This document shows, in pieces, positions 15,585-25,578 of a stretch of 64,000 bases of DNA (position 1 is the first letter of the stretch; every line of letters begins with the position of its first letter). The notes under the pieces were generated by a model that was not told the DNA's origin, did no database searches, and worked only from the letters and a program-made list of their open reading frames with translations. Source of the DNA: Streptomyces sp. A1277 (lineage in GTDB: Bacteria > Actinomycetota > Actinomycetes > Streptomycetales > Streptomycetaceae); NCBI RefSeq assembly GCF_004795015.1, contig NZ_SSBI01000006.1, positions 1-64,000 of the forward strand, read 5' to 3'. The position numbers were made by a program, and so were the translations under genes.

Positions 15585-16091
15585 CTACGCGCTGGCCACG
15601 TAGGCGGTCGGCGCCGGTGCCTCCTTCTCCAGCAGGATCATCATGACCCCGTCGTCGCCGGTCGTGTTGCCCACGGCGGCGTATCCCGCACGCCGGTAGA
15701 GCCGCAGGTTGCTCTCGCTGCGGTGGCCGGTGTGCAGCCGGAAGCGGGTGGCCGCGTGCTCGTCGGCGAGGCCCGCCTCCGCCGCGCGCAGTAGCCGGGC
15801 GCCGAGGCCGTGGCCGCGCAGCCGGGGATGGACGCAGAGCTTGCCGATCCGGCCCGTGCCCTCCGGGTCCGTCGATCCCCGCACCGAGCCGACGACCTCG
15901 TCGCCGAGCCGCGCCACGTACACCAGGTTCTCCGCGATCTCGGCGCGCACCGAGTCGAGGGTCTGGACGAGCGGGTCGATGCGGTAATTCCCGTACAGCT
16001 CCGCCTCGCTCTGGAAACAGAGGTACTGAAGCTTCAGAATCTCTTCGGCGTCCTGTGCGCCCGCCGCAGAGATGATCACGCTCATGCCCAT
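15585..16091 (-). CDS. GNAT-family N-acetyltransferase
   Basis: A single-domain acetyl-CoA-dependent acetyltransferase of about 168 residues. Motif A is clear: IGKLCVHPRLRGHGLGARLLRAAE, with the R-x-x-G-x-G acetyl-CoA loop; the motif B part is FRLHTGHRSESNLRLYRRAGYAAV. The substrate is unknown. ATG 16091 (MGMSVIIS) has GGGAGG nine bases upstream; ATG 16085 two codons on is equally possible. It converges with the small membrane gene pair, 24 bases away. Confidence 0.85.
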   Translation of the reverse strand: MGMSVIISAAGAQDAEEILKLQYLCFQSEAELYGNYRIDPLVQTLDSVRAEIAENLVYVARLGDEVVGSVRGSTDPEGTGRIGKLCVHPRLRGHGLGARLLRAAEAGLADEHAATRFRLHTGHRSESNLRLYRRAGYAAVGNTTGDDGVMMILLEKEAPAPTAYVASA

Positions 16092-16128
16092 GTGCGCATG
16101 CCTCCCGCTCACCTGATCCGCCGGTTGT

Positions 16129-16695
16129 CTACCGCTCCTTTCCCCGCAGTTCAGGAGCTACAACCTCCGCCGCGAGCATTCTGCGCAGACATCCAAGGCA
16201 TCGGGAACGCATGGGGCCCAAACTCCCCTGTGACATACCCAACTCCCCTGCGATGTGACGGTAGCTGCGATCGGTGGACGCGAACATCGCGACCAGTAAG
16301 CGGGCACAACCGGCGGGCAGGCGCTCCATCGCGGTGCGCAGCATCCGGCGCTGGTCGGCGCCGAGGGCGGCGCGTTCCGGACCGCCGGCCGGGTCGGGGG
16401 CGCGGTCGTCGCGGTAGGGGCGCTCGCGCTGGGCGGTGCGGCGGGCCCTGCGCGCCTCGGCCCGTACGGTGTCGCGCACCCGGCGGGCGGGGTCGGCGGG
16501 CGGTCCCTGGCGCGCCGACCCCTCCAGGAGCCGTACACAGACGGCCTGTTCGAGGTCGGCGGGATCGATGGCGGCCCCGGTCGCGGACGAGGCGGCCTCC
16601 GCCCTCGCCTCGGCCCTGACCAGCGGGTGCAGGGCGCGGACGAGGACGAGGCGGCCGTGGACGGGAGGTGCCTGGCGAAGATCGACACGGTTCAT
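16129..16695 (-). CDS. Sigma-70-like (ECF) factor, region 4 recognisable
   Basis: The 188-residue protein ends with a sigma region-4-like HTH (residues about 130-180: RMLRTAMERLPAGCARLLV, then YRHIAGELGMSQGSLGPMRS and CLGCLRRML). SLGPMRSRCLGCLRRML is a pattern I associate with a subgroup of Streptomyces ECF-like sigma factors. The N-terminal half (about 1-110) is Arg/Ala/Pro-rich and only loosely resembles region 2, with PADLEQAVCVRLLEG as the best match. ATG 16695 is used; a GTG start upstream cannot be excluded because the ribosome binding site is weak. No anti-sigma gene is next to it. Confidence 0.7.
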   Translation of the reverse strand: MNRVDLRQAPPVHGRLVLVRALHPLVRAEARAEAASSATGAAIDPADLEQAVCVRLLEGSARQGPPADPARRVRDTVRAEARRARRTAQRERPYRDDRAPDPAGGPERAALGADQRRMLRTAMERLPAGCARLLVAMFASTDRSYRHIAGELGMSQGSLGPMRSRCLGCLRRMLAAEVVAPELRGKER

Positions 16696-16799
16696 GGCCC
16701 AGCCGACGCCCTGGGCGGGCCGCCGGCCGGTGAACGGAGCGGTCACCACCCGACCGGGGCCGCACCGGACGGGTGCTGACGCCGGGTCGGGGCCTGCCG

Positions 16800-17957
16800 C
16801 TACTGCCTGGCGAAATCCGCCGCCGCGAGCAGAGCGGTGTCCGGGTTGTCGGAGAAGATCCCGTCGATCCCGGTCGCGAAGTACGCGGCGAAGGCGCCGA
16901 ACGCGTCGCCGTACGCGTTGGGGTCCGTACCGCGCCGGAAGTCGGCGGGCAGGAAGGTGTTCTCGTTGCGCATGGTGTACGGGTGCAGGATGAGGCCCTG
17001 GGCGTGGGCGTCGCGCACCAGGGTGGTGGGTGCGGCGAGCCGGCCCGAGGCGTCCTTGGGGATGATCAGGTCCAGGGTGGGGCCGATGCCCTGCGCGAAG
17101 GACGCCATCCACTTCAGGCCGGCCGGCTTCACCAGGTCGTCGGTGGTGCGCGGGTCGCCGGAGACCTCGAAGTCCCAGGGGCGTGTGCCCGTGCCGGAGA
17201 GCAGGACGATGCGCGGGCTCGCGACGAGCTTCGCCAGGCGCTGGATGCTGCCGGGCTCGAAGGACTGGAGGATCAGCGGCGACTGCGCGCGGTGCCGGCC
17301 GTAGCGGCGCAGCAGTTTGGCGAGCGGCTCCTCCAGGCCGAGGCCGAGGCCGCGGAAGTAGGTGGGGTGCTTGGTCTCGACGTACAGCCAGACCGGCTTG
17401 GAGCGGCGCCGGCCCTCGCGGTCGGCCCAGCGCAGGACCTCCTCGAAGGTGGGGATCTCCCAGCGGCCGTCGTAGAGGGTGTTCTTCTGGCGGTTGGCCG
17501 GGATGCGCTCCTTGGCGCGCAGCGTCTTCAGTTCGGCGAGGGTGAAGTCCTCGGTGAACCAGCCGGTGAGGGAGACGCCGTCGACCGTCTTCACCGTCCT
17601 GCGGTTCGCGAACTCGGGGTGCGCGGAGACATCGGTGGTGGCGGTGATGTCGTTCTCGTGACGGCAGACGAGGTGGCCGTCACGGGTGGGCACGAGGTCC
17701 TGCTCGATGATGTGCGCGCCCATGTCGAGCGCGAGCTGGTAGGAGCCCAGCGTGTGTTCGGGGCGGTAGCCGCTGGTGCCCCGGTGGCCGATGACCGTCG
17801 GGACCGGCAGGTCGAGGCGGTGGCCGCCGCCGGGCCGGCCGGACTTGTCGGCCGCCTGCGCCGTTGTGGTGACGCCCAGGGCGGCGGTCGTGAGTACCGC
17901 CGCCCCCGCTCCGATGACGGTCCGTCGTCCCGGTGCGGCCTGCGCGCGCTCTGCCAT
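16800..17957 (-). CDS. glpQ: Exported glycerophosphodiester phosphodiesterase
   Basis: This GDPD-family enzyme would hydrolyse glycerophosphodiesters to glycerol-3-phosphate and an alcohol outside the membrane. Residues 1-35 form a Tat-like signal (RRTVIGAGAAVLTTAALG, ending AQA). The TIM barrel begins PTVIGHRGTSGYRPEHTLGSY, with the catalytic HRG and the metal-binding Glu, and continues with IEQDLVPTRDGHLVCRHE; it ends with YFATGIDGIFSDNPD. The 385 residues match GlpQ-like enzymes. ATG 17957 has GAGGAG eight bases upstream. It is divergent from the acyltransferase gene, so the two share a 235-base upstream region. Confidence 0.9.
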   Translation of the reverse strand: MAERAQAAPGRRTVIGAGAAVLTTAALGVTTTAQAADKSGRPGGGHRLDLPVPTVIGHRGTSGYRPEHTLGSYQLALDMGAHIIEQDLVPTRDGHLVCRHENDITATTDVSAHPEFANRRTVKTVDGVSLTGWFTEDFTLAELKTLRAKERIPANRQKNTLYDGRWEIPTFEEVLRWADREGRRRSKPVWLYVETKHPTYFRGLGLGLEEPLAKLLRRYGRHRAQSPLILQSFEPGSIQRLAKLVASPRIVLLSGTGTRPWDFEVSGDPRTTDDLVKPAGLKWMASFAQGIGPTLDLIIPKDASGRLAAPTTLVRDAHAQGLILHPYTMRNENTFLPADFRRGTDPNAYGDAFGAFAAYFATGIDGIFSDNPDTALLAAADFARQ

Positions 17958-18060
17958 TGAATGCTCCTCGCATGTGATGTACGGCACCTGTCGGGCGAGG
18001 ACCGAGCGTAGGCAGCGGTACGGTCGTGGGGGCGGCACCTGGGCGAACATGACGCAAACA

Positions 18061-18072
18061 CGTGTCGACACG
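18061..18072. promoter_or_regulatory. 12-bp palindrome between divergent genes
   Basis: CGTGTCGACACG is a perfect palindrome in the 235-base gap between the phosphodiesterase and acyltransferase genes. It may be a regulator site; no promoter boxes are clear. Confidence 0.3.
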
Positions 18073-18192
18073 GTGTATCCGCCGTGTGAACCCGATGTGC
18101 GCTCGGCGAGTACCCGCGAGTATCGTCCTCACCTGCATGGAGCCTCTCCATCCGTCGCCTCGGCCGGCCCGGCCACTACACCGGAGGAAGCG

Positions 18193-18864
18193 TTGTCCCG
18201 ACTCGCACTCATCAAGGCAGTGCTCGGACCGATCCTGCGCCTGATGTTCCGTCCGCGGATGGAAGGCATCGAGAACATCCCGGGGACCGGGCCGGTGATC
18301 CTGGCGGGCAACCACCTGACGTTCATCGACTCGATGATCATGCCGATCTGCTGCGACCGTCCGGTGTTCTTCATCGGCAAGGACGAGTACGTCACGGGCA
18401 AGGGGCTCAAGGGCCGGCTGATGGCCTGGTTCTTCACGGGCGTGGGCATGATCCCGGTGGACCGCGACGGCGGGCGCGGCGGGGTCGCGGCGCTGATGAC
18501 GGGCCGCCGGATCCTGGAGGAGGGCAGGGCCTTCGCGATCTACCCGGAGGGCACCCGCTCCCCCGACGGCCGGCTCTACCGGGGCCGTACGGGCATCGCG
18601 CGGCTGACGCTGATGACGGGTGCGCCGGTGGTGCCGTTCGCGATGATCGGCACGGACAAGCTCCAGCCGGGCGGCTCGGGTCTGCCCCGGCCGGGCAAGG
18701 TCACGGTGCGCTTCGGTGAGCCGATGGAGTTCTCGCGCTACGAGGGCATGGACCGCGACCGCTATGTGCTGCGGGCGGTGACCGACTCCGTGATGGCCGA
18801 GGTGATGCGGCTGTCCGGCCAGGAGTACGTCGACATGTATGCGACGAAGGCGAAGGCGGCCTGA
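18193..18864 (+). CDS. plsC: 1-acyl-sn-glycerol-3-phosphate acyltransferase (PlsC family)
   Basis: This membrane-associated enzyme acylates lysophosphatidate to phosphatidate in phospholipid synthesis. The acyltransferase block I is NHLTFID (H41, D46), followed by VGMIPVDRDGGRGG and block III FAIYPEGTRSPDG; block IV is GAPVVPFAMIG. I chose TTG 18193 because GGAGG stands five bases upstream and the protein then starts MSRLALIKAVLGPILRLMF, as family members do; longer in-frame starts lack such support. The 223-residue length is normal. Sharing an upstream region with the exported phosphodiesterase hints at a common theme of glycerolipid turnover, but that is inference. Confidence 0.9.
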   Translation: MSRLALIKAVLGPILRLMFRPRMEGIENIPGTGPVILAGNHLTFIDSMIMPICCDRPVFFIGKDEYVTGKGLKGRLMAWFFTGVGMIPVDRDGGRGGVAALMTGRRILEEGRAFAIYPEGTRSPDGRLYRGRTGIARLTLMTGAPVVPFAMIGTDKLQPGGSGLPRPGKVTVRFGEPMEFSRYEGMDRDRYVLRAVTDSVMAEVMRLSGQEYVDMYATKAKAA

Positions 18865-18878
18865 TCCGCCCGCCGCAC

Positions 18879-18916
18879 GACAGGGCCCGTCCCCCGGCTG
18901 GGGGACGGGCCCTGTC
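18879..18916. terminator. Perfect 17-bp hairpin after plsC
   Basis: GACAGGGCCCGTCCCCC pairs perfectly with GGGGGACGGGCCCTGTC across a 4-base loop. On the plus strand TCTTTCC follows, giving a short U-containing tail after plsC. Confidence 0.85.
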
Positions 18917-18923
18917 GTCTTTC

Positions 18924-18962
18924 CGGATCACCCGACCGGCCGCTGACCGGTCGGGTGATCCG
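18924..18962. terminator. Second hairpin, serving the convergent exporter gene
   Basis: CGGATCACCCGACCGG pairs with CCGGTCGGGTGATCCG across 7 bases. It lies 5 bases past the leftward exporter stop. Two separate hairpins thus divide the convergent transcripts. Confidence 0.75.
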
Positions 18963-18966
18963 GGCG

Positions 18967-20511
18967 CTACTCGTGCACGATGCCCTCCTCCAGCTCCTGC
19001 CCGCGCAGCAGGAACCAGGCGGCGGCCGCCGTGGCCAGGAGGACGACGGCTCCGACGACCGAGGCGAGGTGCAGCCCGTCGACGAAGGCGTCCTGGGCGG
19101 AGGAGACCAGCCCGGCCGCCTCGTGCGGCGGCAGCAGGTGCGAGGACTCGACCGCGCCGCCGAGCGATTCGTGGGCGGCCGATGAGACGGCGGGCGGGGT
19201 GCCGGGCGGGTCGGTGAAGCTCTGGTAGGCGCCGGTCACGATGGAGCCGAGCAGGGCGATGCCGAGGGCGGCGCCGAGTTCGTACGCCGTCTCGGAGACC
19301 GCGGAGGCCGAGCCCGCGTGCTCCTTGGGGACGCTGGAGAGGATCACGTCGGAGGTCACGGTGAACGCGAAGCCCGCGCCCACGCCGACGATCAGGAGCA
19401 GCGCGCCGATCAGCGGGTAGGCCGTGTCCCGGTGCACGGCTGCGACCGCGGCCAGCGCCACGCCGATCGCGCCGAGCCCGCCGGCCACCACCACCCGTAC
19501 GGTGAACCGGCGGGCGACCGTGCCGGCCAGCAGGCCCGCGGTGACCGCGCCGACGGCCGCGGGCAGTTCGGCGAGCCCCGCCTCCAGCGGCCCGCGCCCC
19601 TGGACCAGTTGCAGGAACTGGGAGAGGAAGAAGACCAGGCCGGACAGGCCGAGGATGGTCAGCAGGTCGGCGAGGACCGCGCCGGAGAAGCCCCGGTGGT
19701 GGAAGAGGCGCATGTCGAGCAGGGGCGCGGGGAGCCGGAACTGCCGGCGTACGAACCAGACGAGCGCCAGCAGCCCGGCGACGCCCACGAGCGCGACCTT
19801 CCAGCCGCCGCCGTGCGCGGCCAGCTCCTTGACGGCGTAGACGACCGCGAACATGCCGACCAGGGAGAGCCCGACGCTCGGCAGGTCCCAGGGGCCGGGC
19901 GCCGGGTTCTTCGACTCGGGGATCATCTTGATCCCGACGACCACCAGCACCGCCATCACCGGCAGGTTGATCAGGAAGACCGAGCCCCACCAGAAGTGCT
20001 CCAGGAGGAAGCCGCCGACCACGGGCCCGACGGCGGCGCCGGCCGAGGCCATCGCGCCCCAGATGCCGATGGCGAGGCTCCGCTCGCGGGGGTCGTGGAA
20101 GAGGTTGCGGATCAGGGCGAGGGTGGAGGGCATCAGGGTGGCGCCGGCGACGCCGAGCAGGGCCCGCGCCACGATCATCATCTCGGGCGTGTGCGCGTAG
20201 GCGTTGAGCACCGAGACCGCGCCGAAGGCGGTGGCGCCGCACAGCAGCAGCTTCTTGCGGCCGATGCGGTCGCCGAGGCTGCCCATGGAGACCAGGAGTC
20301 CGGCGATGACGAAGGAGTAGACGTCACCGATCCAGAGCAGCTGGGTGCCGGTCGGTTCGAGGTCCTCGCTGAGGAACGGGGTCGCCAGGCCCAGCACGGT
20401 GGCGTCGACGGCCACCAGCAGGACGGCGAGGACCAGGACGGCCAGCGCGATCCATCGCCCGGGGCGGTGCGTCTCGGGGGCGGGCTCCGGGTGCTGTTCG
20501 GCGCTGCTCAT
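18967..20511 (-). CDS. MFS drug/metabolite exporter, 14-helix (DHA2) type
   Basis: A 514-residue major facilitator with about 14 predicted helices, the DHA2/EmrB-QacA layout of proton-driven drug efflux. Landmarks are VDATVLGLATPFLSEDL in helix 1, LWIGDVYSFVIAGLLV, motif A as GSLGDRIGRKKLLL, motif C-like GPVVGGFLLEHFWWGSVFLINLPV and a long loop near the C-terminus (SFTDPPGTPPAVSSAAHESL). ATG 20511 overlaps the stop of the upstream TetR gene by four bases, so the regulator and exporter are coupled. The substrate is unknown. The TetR partner suggests induction by the exported compound. Confidence 0.92.
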   Translation of the reverse strand: MSSAEQHPEPAPETHRPGRWIALAVLVLAVLLVAVDATVLGLATPFLSEDLEPTGTQLLWIGDVYSFVIAGLLVSMGSLGDRIGRKKLLLCGATAFGAVSVLNAYAHTPEMMIVARALLGVAGATLMPSTLALIRNLFHDPRERSLAIGIWGAMASAGAAVGPVVGGFLLEHFWWGSVFLINLPVMAVLVVVGIKMIPESKNPAPGPWDLPSVGLSLVGMFAVVYAVKELAAHGGGWKVALVGVAGLLALVWFVRRQFRLPAPLLDMRLFHHRGFSGAVLADLLTILGLSGLVFFLSQFLQLVQGRGPLEAGLAELPAAVGAVTAGLLAGTVARRFTVRVVVAGGLGAIGVALAAVAAVHRDTAYPLIGALLLIVGVGAGFAFTVTSDVILSSVPKEHAGSASAVSETAYELGAALGIALLGSIVTGAYQSFTDPPGTPPAVSSAAHESLGGAVESSHLLPPHEAAGLVSSAQDAFVDGLHLASVVGAVVLLATAAAAWFLLRGQELEEGIVHE

Positions 20512-21059
20512 TGCTCCACGCTCCGGCGTGCGCCGCCGAGCAGCAACTCGGCGATCATGTACGGGAAGTCCCGCGCGGCCACCCGGCCCGCCTGAACGGC
20601 CCACGCCCCGCTGCCGATGAGCCCGTAGAGGGCTTCGGTCAGCCAGGCCGGGGTCAGGTCGATGCGGAACTCGCCGCGCTCCTGGCCGCGCCGGAAGAAG
20701 GCGGCGACGCGGGCGTCCAGCCGGTCCCAGCCGGCGTTCTGGTCGTCGCCCTCGAAGAGCTGATTCTCGGTCACGAGGAAGGACAGCAGCCCGGCGCTCG
20801 GCTCGACGGCGACGACGAACCGGCGCAGCGCCTCCTCCGACGTACCCTCGTCCATCGCGGCGGCGTCGAGCGCGGCGCCGAACTCCTGGATGCCGAGCTC
20901 TTCCAGGGCCCTGACCAGGGCGTCCCGGCCGGCGAAGTGCCGGTGCAGGGTGGCGCGGCCGATACCGGCAGCCTTGGCGACCTCGTCCATGGTGGCGGTG
21001 GATTTGCGGGTCAGCAGGGCCGCGGCACTGCGCAGCACCTGCTCACGATCAAGAGTCAT
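20508..21059 (-). CDS. TetR-family repressor of the adjacent exporter
   Basis: A 183-residue regulator. Residues 1-50 contain the TetR HTH: LRSAAALLTRKSTATMDEVAKAAGIGRATLHRHFAGRDAL. The rest is an all-helical ligand-binding domain of the kind seen in TetR_C families, with GLIGSGAWAVQAGRVA near the end. It is the first gene of a two-gene operon with the MFS exporter. A perfect inverted repeat lies 20 bases upstream of its start and would give autoregulation of both genes. The inducer is not predictable. Confidence 0.9.
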   Translation of the reverse strand: MTLDREQVLRSAAALLTRKSTATMDEVAKAAGIGRATLHRHFAGRDALVRALEELGIQEFGAALDAAAMDEGTSEEALRRFVVAVEPSAGLLSFLVTENQLFEGDDQNAGWDRLDARVAAFFRRGQERGEFRIDLTPAWLTEALYGLIGSGAWAVQAGRVAARDFPYMIAELLLGGARRSVEQ

Positions 21060-21078
21060 GAGACGACCCTAACCCATT

Positions 21079-21096
21079 TGAGACATAATCGTCTCA
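21079..21096. promoter_or_regulatory. TetR operator candidate
   Basis: TGAGAC-ATAATC-GTCTCA, perfect 6-base arms with a 6-base spacer, overlaps the AT-rich promoter region ahead of the tetR-exporter pair. A further GTCTCA half site lies at the tetR start codon. Confidence 0.7.
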
Positions 21097-21143
21097 CCGG
21101 AAATGTGCTCGCCCCTGCCGTCGCGTCCGGGGACCATGGCGTC

Positions 21144-21665
21144 ATGAAGCCGCTGCTGATCGACGTTGACGGTCCGCTCAATCCATACGCGGCGCTCTCC
21201 GGCCACCGGCCTCCGCCGGGATACACCCGCCACCGCATGCGGCCGACCGGGTGGACCGCGGGCCCCGCCCTGCCCGTCCTGCTCGACCCCGCGCACGGCG
21301 CACGGCTCCTGGCCCTGGTCGGGCGCTACGAGCTGGTCCGGGCGACGACCTGGAAGGACGAGGCGAACGAGTGGATCGGCCCGCGGATCGGGCTGCCCCG
21401 GCTGCCGTTCATCGACTGGCCGCAGATGCACGGCCCCGCGCCGGAGGGGACTTACCGGAAGACGCGGTACGTGGTCGCGTACGCGGCCGGGCCGCCGTTC
21501 GCGTCGATCGGCGACGAGATCAGCGACCGGGACCGGGAGTGGGTCGCCGGACGGCCGCCCGCCGGGGACAGCCTGCTGCGGTGGATCGACCCCGCCGTCG
21601 GACTGGCGCCCACCGACTTCGACGCCCTGGCCGCCTGGGCGGACGGCCGGGAGGACAACGCCTGA
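21144..21665 (+). CDS. HAD-like protein of unknown role
   Basis: A 173-residue protein starting MKPLLIDVDGPLNPY, the DxDG nucleophile motif (D7, D9) of the haloacid dehalogenase fold. Later segments such as RYELVRATTWKDEANEWIGPRIGLP (motif II-like T/S) and the acidic ASIGDEISDRDREW (motif III/IV-like) match small HAD proteins, related to domains found in RNA-repair proteins and free-standing in Streptomyces. A phosphatase or nucleotidase activity is plausible, the substrate unknown. ATG 21144 is preceded by GGGGACC. It diverges from tetR with 84 bases between, so the TetR operator could affect it too. Confidence 0.75.
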   Translation: MKPLLIDVDGPLNPYAALSGHRPPPGYTRHRMRPTGWTAGPALPVLLDPAHGARLLALVGRYELVRATTWKDEANEWIGPRIGLPRLPFIDWPQMHGPAPEGTYRKTRYVVAYAAGPPFASIGDEISDRDREWVAGRPPAGDSLLRWIDPAVGLAPTDFDALAAWADGREDNA

Positions 21666-21684
21666 ACGCCTGCCCCGGGAAGCG

Positions 21685-22656
21685 TCAGCTCCACGGGAGC
21701 GACGCGCGGTGGCGCCAGTACGCCTCCGGCTCCTCCACCAGGGCGTCCAGCTGGGCGCGCCGCTCCTCGTCCAGACCGAGGACGGCCGCGTGGAGGTTGC
21801 CGGAGAGCTGGCCCACGGTGGCCGCCCCGGACAGCACGACACCGGCCCAGGGCTGGTGCAGCACCAGGGCCAGCGCGACCGCGTCGCTGCCGAGCCCCTC
21901 CTCGCCGGCGATCTCCCGCACCACGGCGGGCGCCTGGGTGCCTGCGAGCCGGCCGTTGGCCATGGCCTCCTTGACGATGACGGTGAGACCGGCCGCGTGG
22001 GCCTCGGCGAGCGCGGTGCCCGCCGAGGTCTCCAGCGCGTTGTAGGTGGCCTGGACGGTACGGAAGAGGGGTGCGCCGTCGACCGTGACGGCGAGGGCGG
22101 CCAGGATCGCGTCGGCCTGGGCGGGGCCGCTGGTGGACAGGCCCACACTGACGCCCTGGGCGGCCAGCTCGGCGAGGCGGGCGTGCAGTTCCTTGTCGGT
22201 GAGCGCCGGGCTGTCGGGGGTCACCGAGTGGATCTGGTAGAGGTCGAGCCGGTCGCCGAGCAGCGCGGCGCTCTCGGCGCGCTGGCGTTCGAACGCGGCG
22301 AGGGAGTGGTCCTTGACCTCGTGCGCCTCGGCGTCGGCGCTCCAGTCGGCGGTGTAGGTGTAGCCCCACTTGCTCCCGACGACGACGTCGTCCGCCTCCG
22401 GACGCGCCGTCAGCCACTCGGCGAGGAACTCCTCGGCGCGGCCGTAGGAGCGGGCCGCGTCGAAGTAGCGGACGCCCTGCGCGTAGGCGGCGTCGAGGAG
22501 TTCGTGCGTACGGTCGCGCAGGGCGCCGGGCGAGCGGTCGCCGGGCAGGTCGCGGTCGCGGTGGAGGTTGATGTAGCCGGGCCTGCCGACGGCGGCCAGG
22601 CCGAGCCCGATGTGGGCGGTCGGGGTGGTCGCTGCGGAAAGTCGGGCGAACGGCAT
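21685..22656 (-). CDS. Aldo/keto reductase
   Basis: A 323-residue NADPH-dependent (beta/alpha)8 oxidoreductase. The catalytic tetrad is visible: D66 and Y71 in RYFDAARSYGRAEEF, K96 in VVVGSKWGY and H143 in DLYQIHSVT. VSVGLSTSGP and the cofactor loop GSDAVALALVLHQPW follow. The substrate is unknown; relatives reduce aldehydes or sugar-derived ketones. It starts at ATG 22656 and lies 66 bases beyond argH in the same direction. It converges with the HAD gene, 19 bases away. Confidence 0.88.
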   Translation of the reverse strand: MPFARLSAATTPTAHIGLGLAAVGRPGYINLHRDRDLPGDRSPGALRDRTHELLDAAYAQGVRYFDAARSYGRAEEFLAEWLTARPEADDVVVGSKWGYTYTADWSADAEAHEVKDHSLAAFERQRAESAALLGDRLDLYQIHSVTPDSPALTDKELHARLAELAAQGVSVGLSTSGPAQADAILAALAVTVDGAPLFRTVQATYNALETSAGTALAEAHAAGLTVIVKEAMANGRLAGTQAPAVVREIAGEEGLGSDAVALALVLHQPWAGVVLSGAATVGQLSGNLHAAVLGLDEERRAQLDALVEEPEAYWRHRASLPWS

Positions 22657-22722
22657 CGCGGGCTCCTCGTCGTCGGCAGGACACGCGCCTACCCTCCAAC
22701 GTAGCCCGCGATGCGCGGCCGG

Positions 22723-24217
<1,495 letters not shown>

Positions 24218-24301
24218 TTTGTCAAAGCTGGCTGTCAGTGGGGCGCACGATCGAAGCCGTTCTCGGGGCGCGCGGGCGGCGAGCGTCCTAAAGTCCATGG
24301 C

Positions 24302-25009
24302 ATGCGAAGACTCATGACAACCGCCGCCGTCCTACTGGCCCTCGGCACCGTGGTCGGGGCCGGCCGGCCTCCGCTGGCCACCGCCCCGCTGCCGGTACGG
24401 CTCGCCGACACGGGCGGCGGCACCCAGCTGATCACCGCCATGGCGGACGGCACCTCGTCCACCACCGGCACGCTCACCTGGTGGGACCTGCGCGACGGGA
24501 AGTGGACCGCCGCCGGGACCGCCGCCGCGCGGTTCGGCTCGAAGGGGCTCACCGAGGGCAGCACCCGCCGGCAGAGCACCTATACGACACCGACCGGGCT
24601 GTACGACCTGCCGTACGCCTTCGGGGTCAAGGCCGCGCCGGCCGGCACGCGCTACCCGTACCGGCAGGCGAGCAGCGCCTCGTGGTGGTGCGAGGACAAC
24701 GAGGCGCGCGACTACAACCGCTGGGTGGAGCCGCTGCCCTCGGACTGCCGGGCCTCGGAGTCCGAGCAGATCACCGCGTACCCCACGCAGTACGCCCGGG
24801 CGCTCGTCGTCGGCTTCAACTACGACAAGCCGGTACGCGGCCGGGGCGCCGGGATCTTCCTGCACGTCAACGGCAGCGGGGCGACCGCCGGTTGCGTCTC
24901 CGTACCGGCGGACGCGATGGACCGCATCCTGGCCTGGGCCGATCCGGCCCGCAGCCCCCACATCGCGATCGGCACCGTCTCCGGCACGACCGCGATCACC
25001 AACTACTGA
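24302..25009 (+). CDS. Exported L,D-transpeptidase-family protein (YkuD fold)
   Basis: The 235-residue protein has a cleavable signal (residues 1-26) and a YkuD-like catalytic domain. The active-site region is FLHVNGSGATAGCVSVP, with H188 and the nucleophile C198; the usual SHGC is changed to TAGC. QSTYTTPTGLYDLPYAFG is the conserved N-terminal part of the domain. Family members make 3-3 cross-links in peptidoglycan or modify it otherwise. Some Streptomyces members of this subgroup are annotated only as L,D-transpeptidase-family, so activity is likely but not certain. ATG 24302 begins MRRLMTTAAVLLALG. It is isolated between argH and argR and points the other way. Confidence 0.85.
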   Translation: MRRLMTTAAVLLALGTVVGAGRPPLATAPLPVRLADTGGGTQLITAMADGTSSTTGTLTWWDLRDGKWTAAGTAAARFGSKGLTEGSTRRQSTYTTPTGLYDLPYAFGVKAAPAGTRYPYRQASSASWWCEDNEARDYNRWVEPLPSDCRASESEQITAYPTQYARALVVGFNYDKPVRGRGAGIFLHVNGSGATAGCVSVPADAMDRILAWADPARSPHIAIGTVSGTTAITNY

Positions 25010-25025
25010 CGGCCGTCGCCCGCCG

Positions 25026-25562
25026 TCAGCGCTCGTTCTGCGCGAGCCGCAGCAGGTGGTCGGCGAGCGCCTGCCCGCCGGCCGGGTCGCGGCTGATCAG
25101 CATCAGCGTGTCGTCGCCCGCGATGGTGCCGAGGATGTCGTGCAGTTCGGCCTGGTCGATGGCCGAGGCGAGGAACTGCGCGGCGCCCGGCGGTGTGCGC
25201 AGCACCACCAGGTTGGCCGACGCCTCCGCCGAGATGAGGAGTTCGGCGGAGAGCCGGCGCATCCGCTCCTCCTTGGCGGAGCCGCCCAGCGGCGCCTGCG
25301 GGGTGCGGAAGCCGCCCTCGCTCGGCACCGCGTAGATCAGCTCGCCCCCGGTGTTGCGGATCTTCACCGCGCCCAGCTCGTCCAGGTCGCGGGAGAGCGT
25401 CGCCTGGGTGACGCTCAGTCCGTCGTCGCTGAGGAGCTTGGCCAGCTGGCTCTGCGAGCGCACCGGCTGCCGGTTGAGGATGTCCACGATCCGGCGGTGG
25501 CGCGCCGTGCGGGTCTGCGGCACGGACGGCCCGCCGAACTCGGATCCCTGCGCCTCGGTCAT
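25026..25562 (-). CDS. argR: Arginine repressor
   Basis: ArgR senses arginine and represses the arg genes. Residues 20-85 are the winged HTH ([20 protein letters not shown]...[18 protein letters not shown]). The C-terminal hexamerisation and arginine-binding domain has [19 protein letters not shown] and the hallmark [11 protein letters not shown]. The 178-residue length is slightly above the usual 150-170 because of an N-terminal extension ([20 protein letters not shown]). It is the last gene of argC-J-B-D-R, 16 bases after argD, so it represses its own operon through the ARG boxes upstream of argC and probably argH. Confidence 0.95.
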   Translation of the reverse strand: MTEAQGSEFGGPSVPQTRTARHRRIVDILNRQPVRSQSQLAKLLSDDGLSVTQATLSRDLDELGAVKIRNTGGELIYAVPSEGGFRTPQAPLGGSAKEERMRRLSAELLISAEASANLVVLRTPPGAAQFLASAIDQAELHDILGTIAGDDTLMLISRDPAGGQALADHLLRLAQNER

Positions 25563-25578
25563 CGTCGTCGCCTCATTC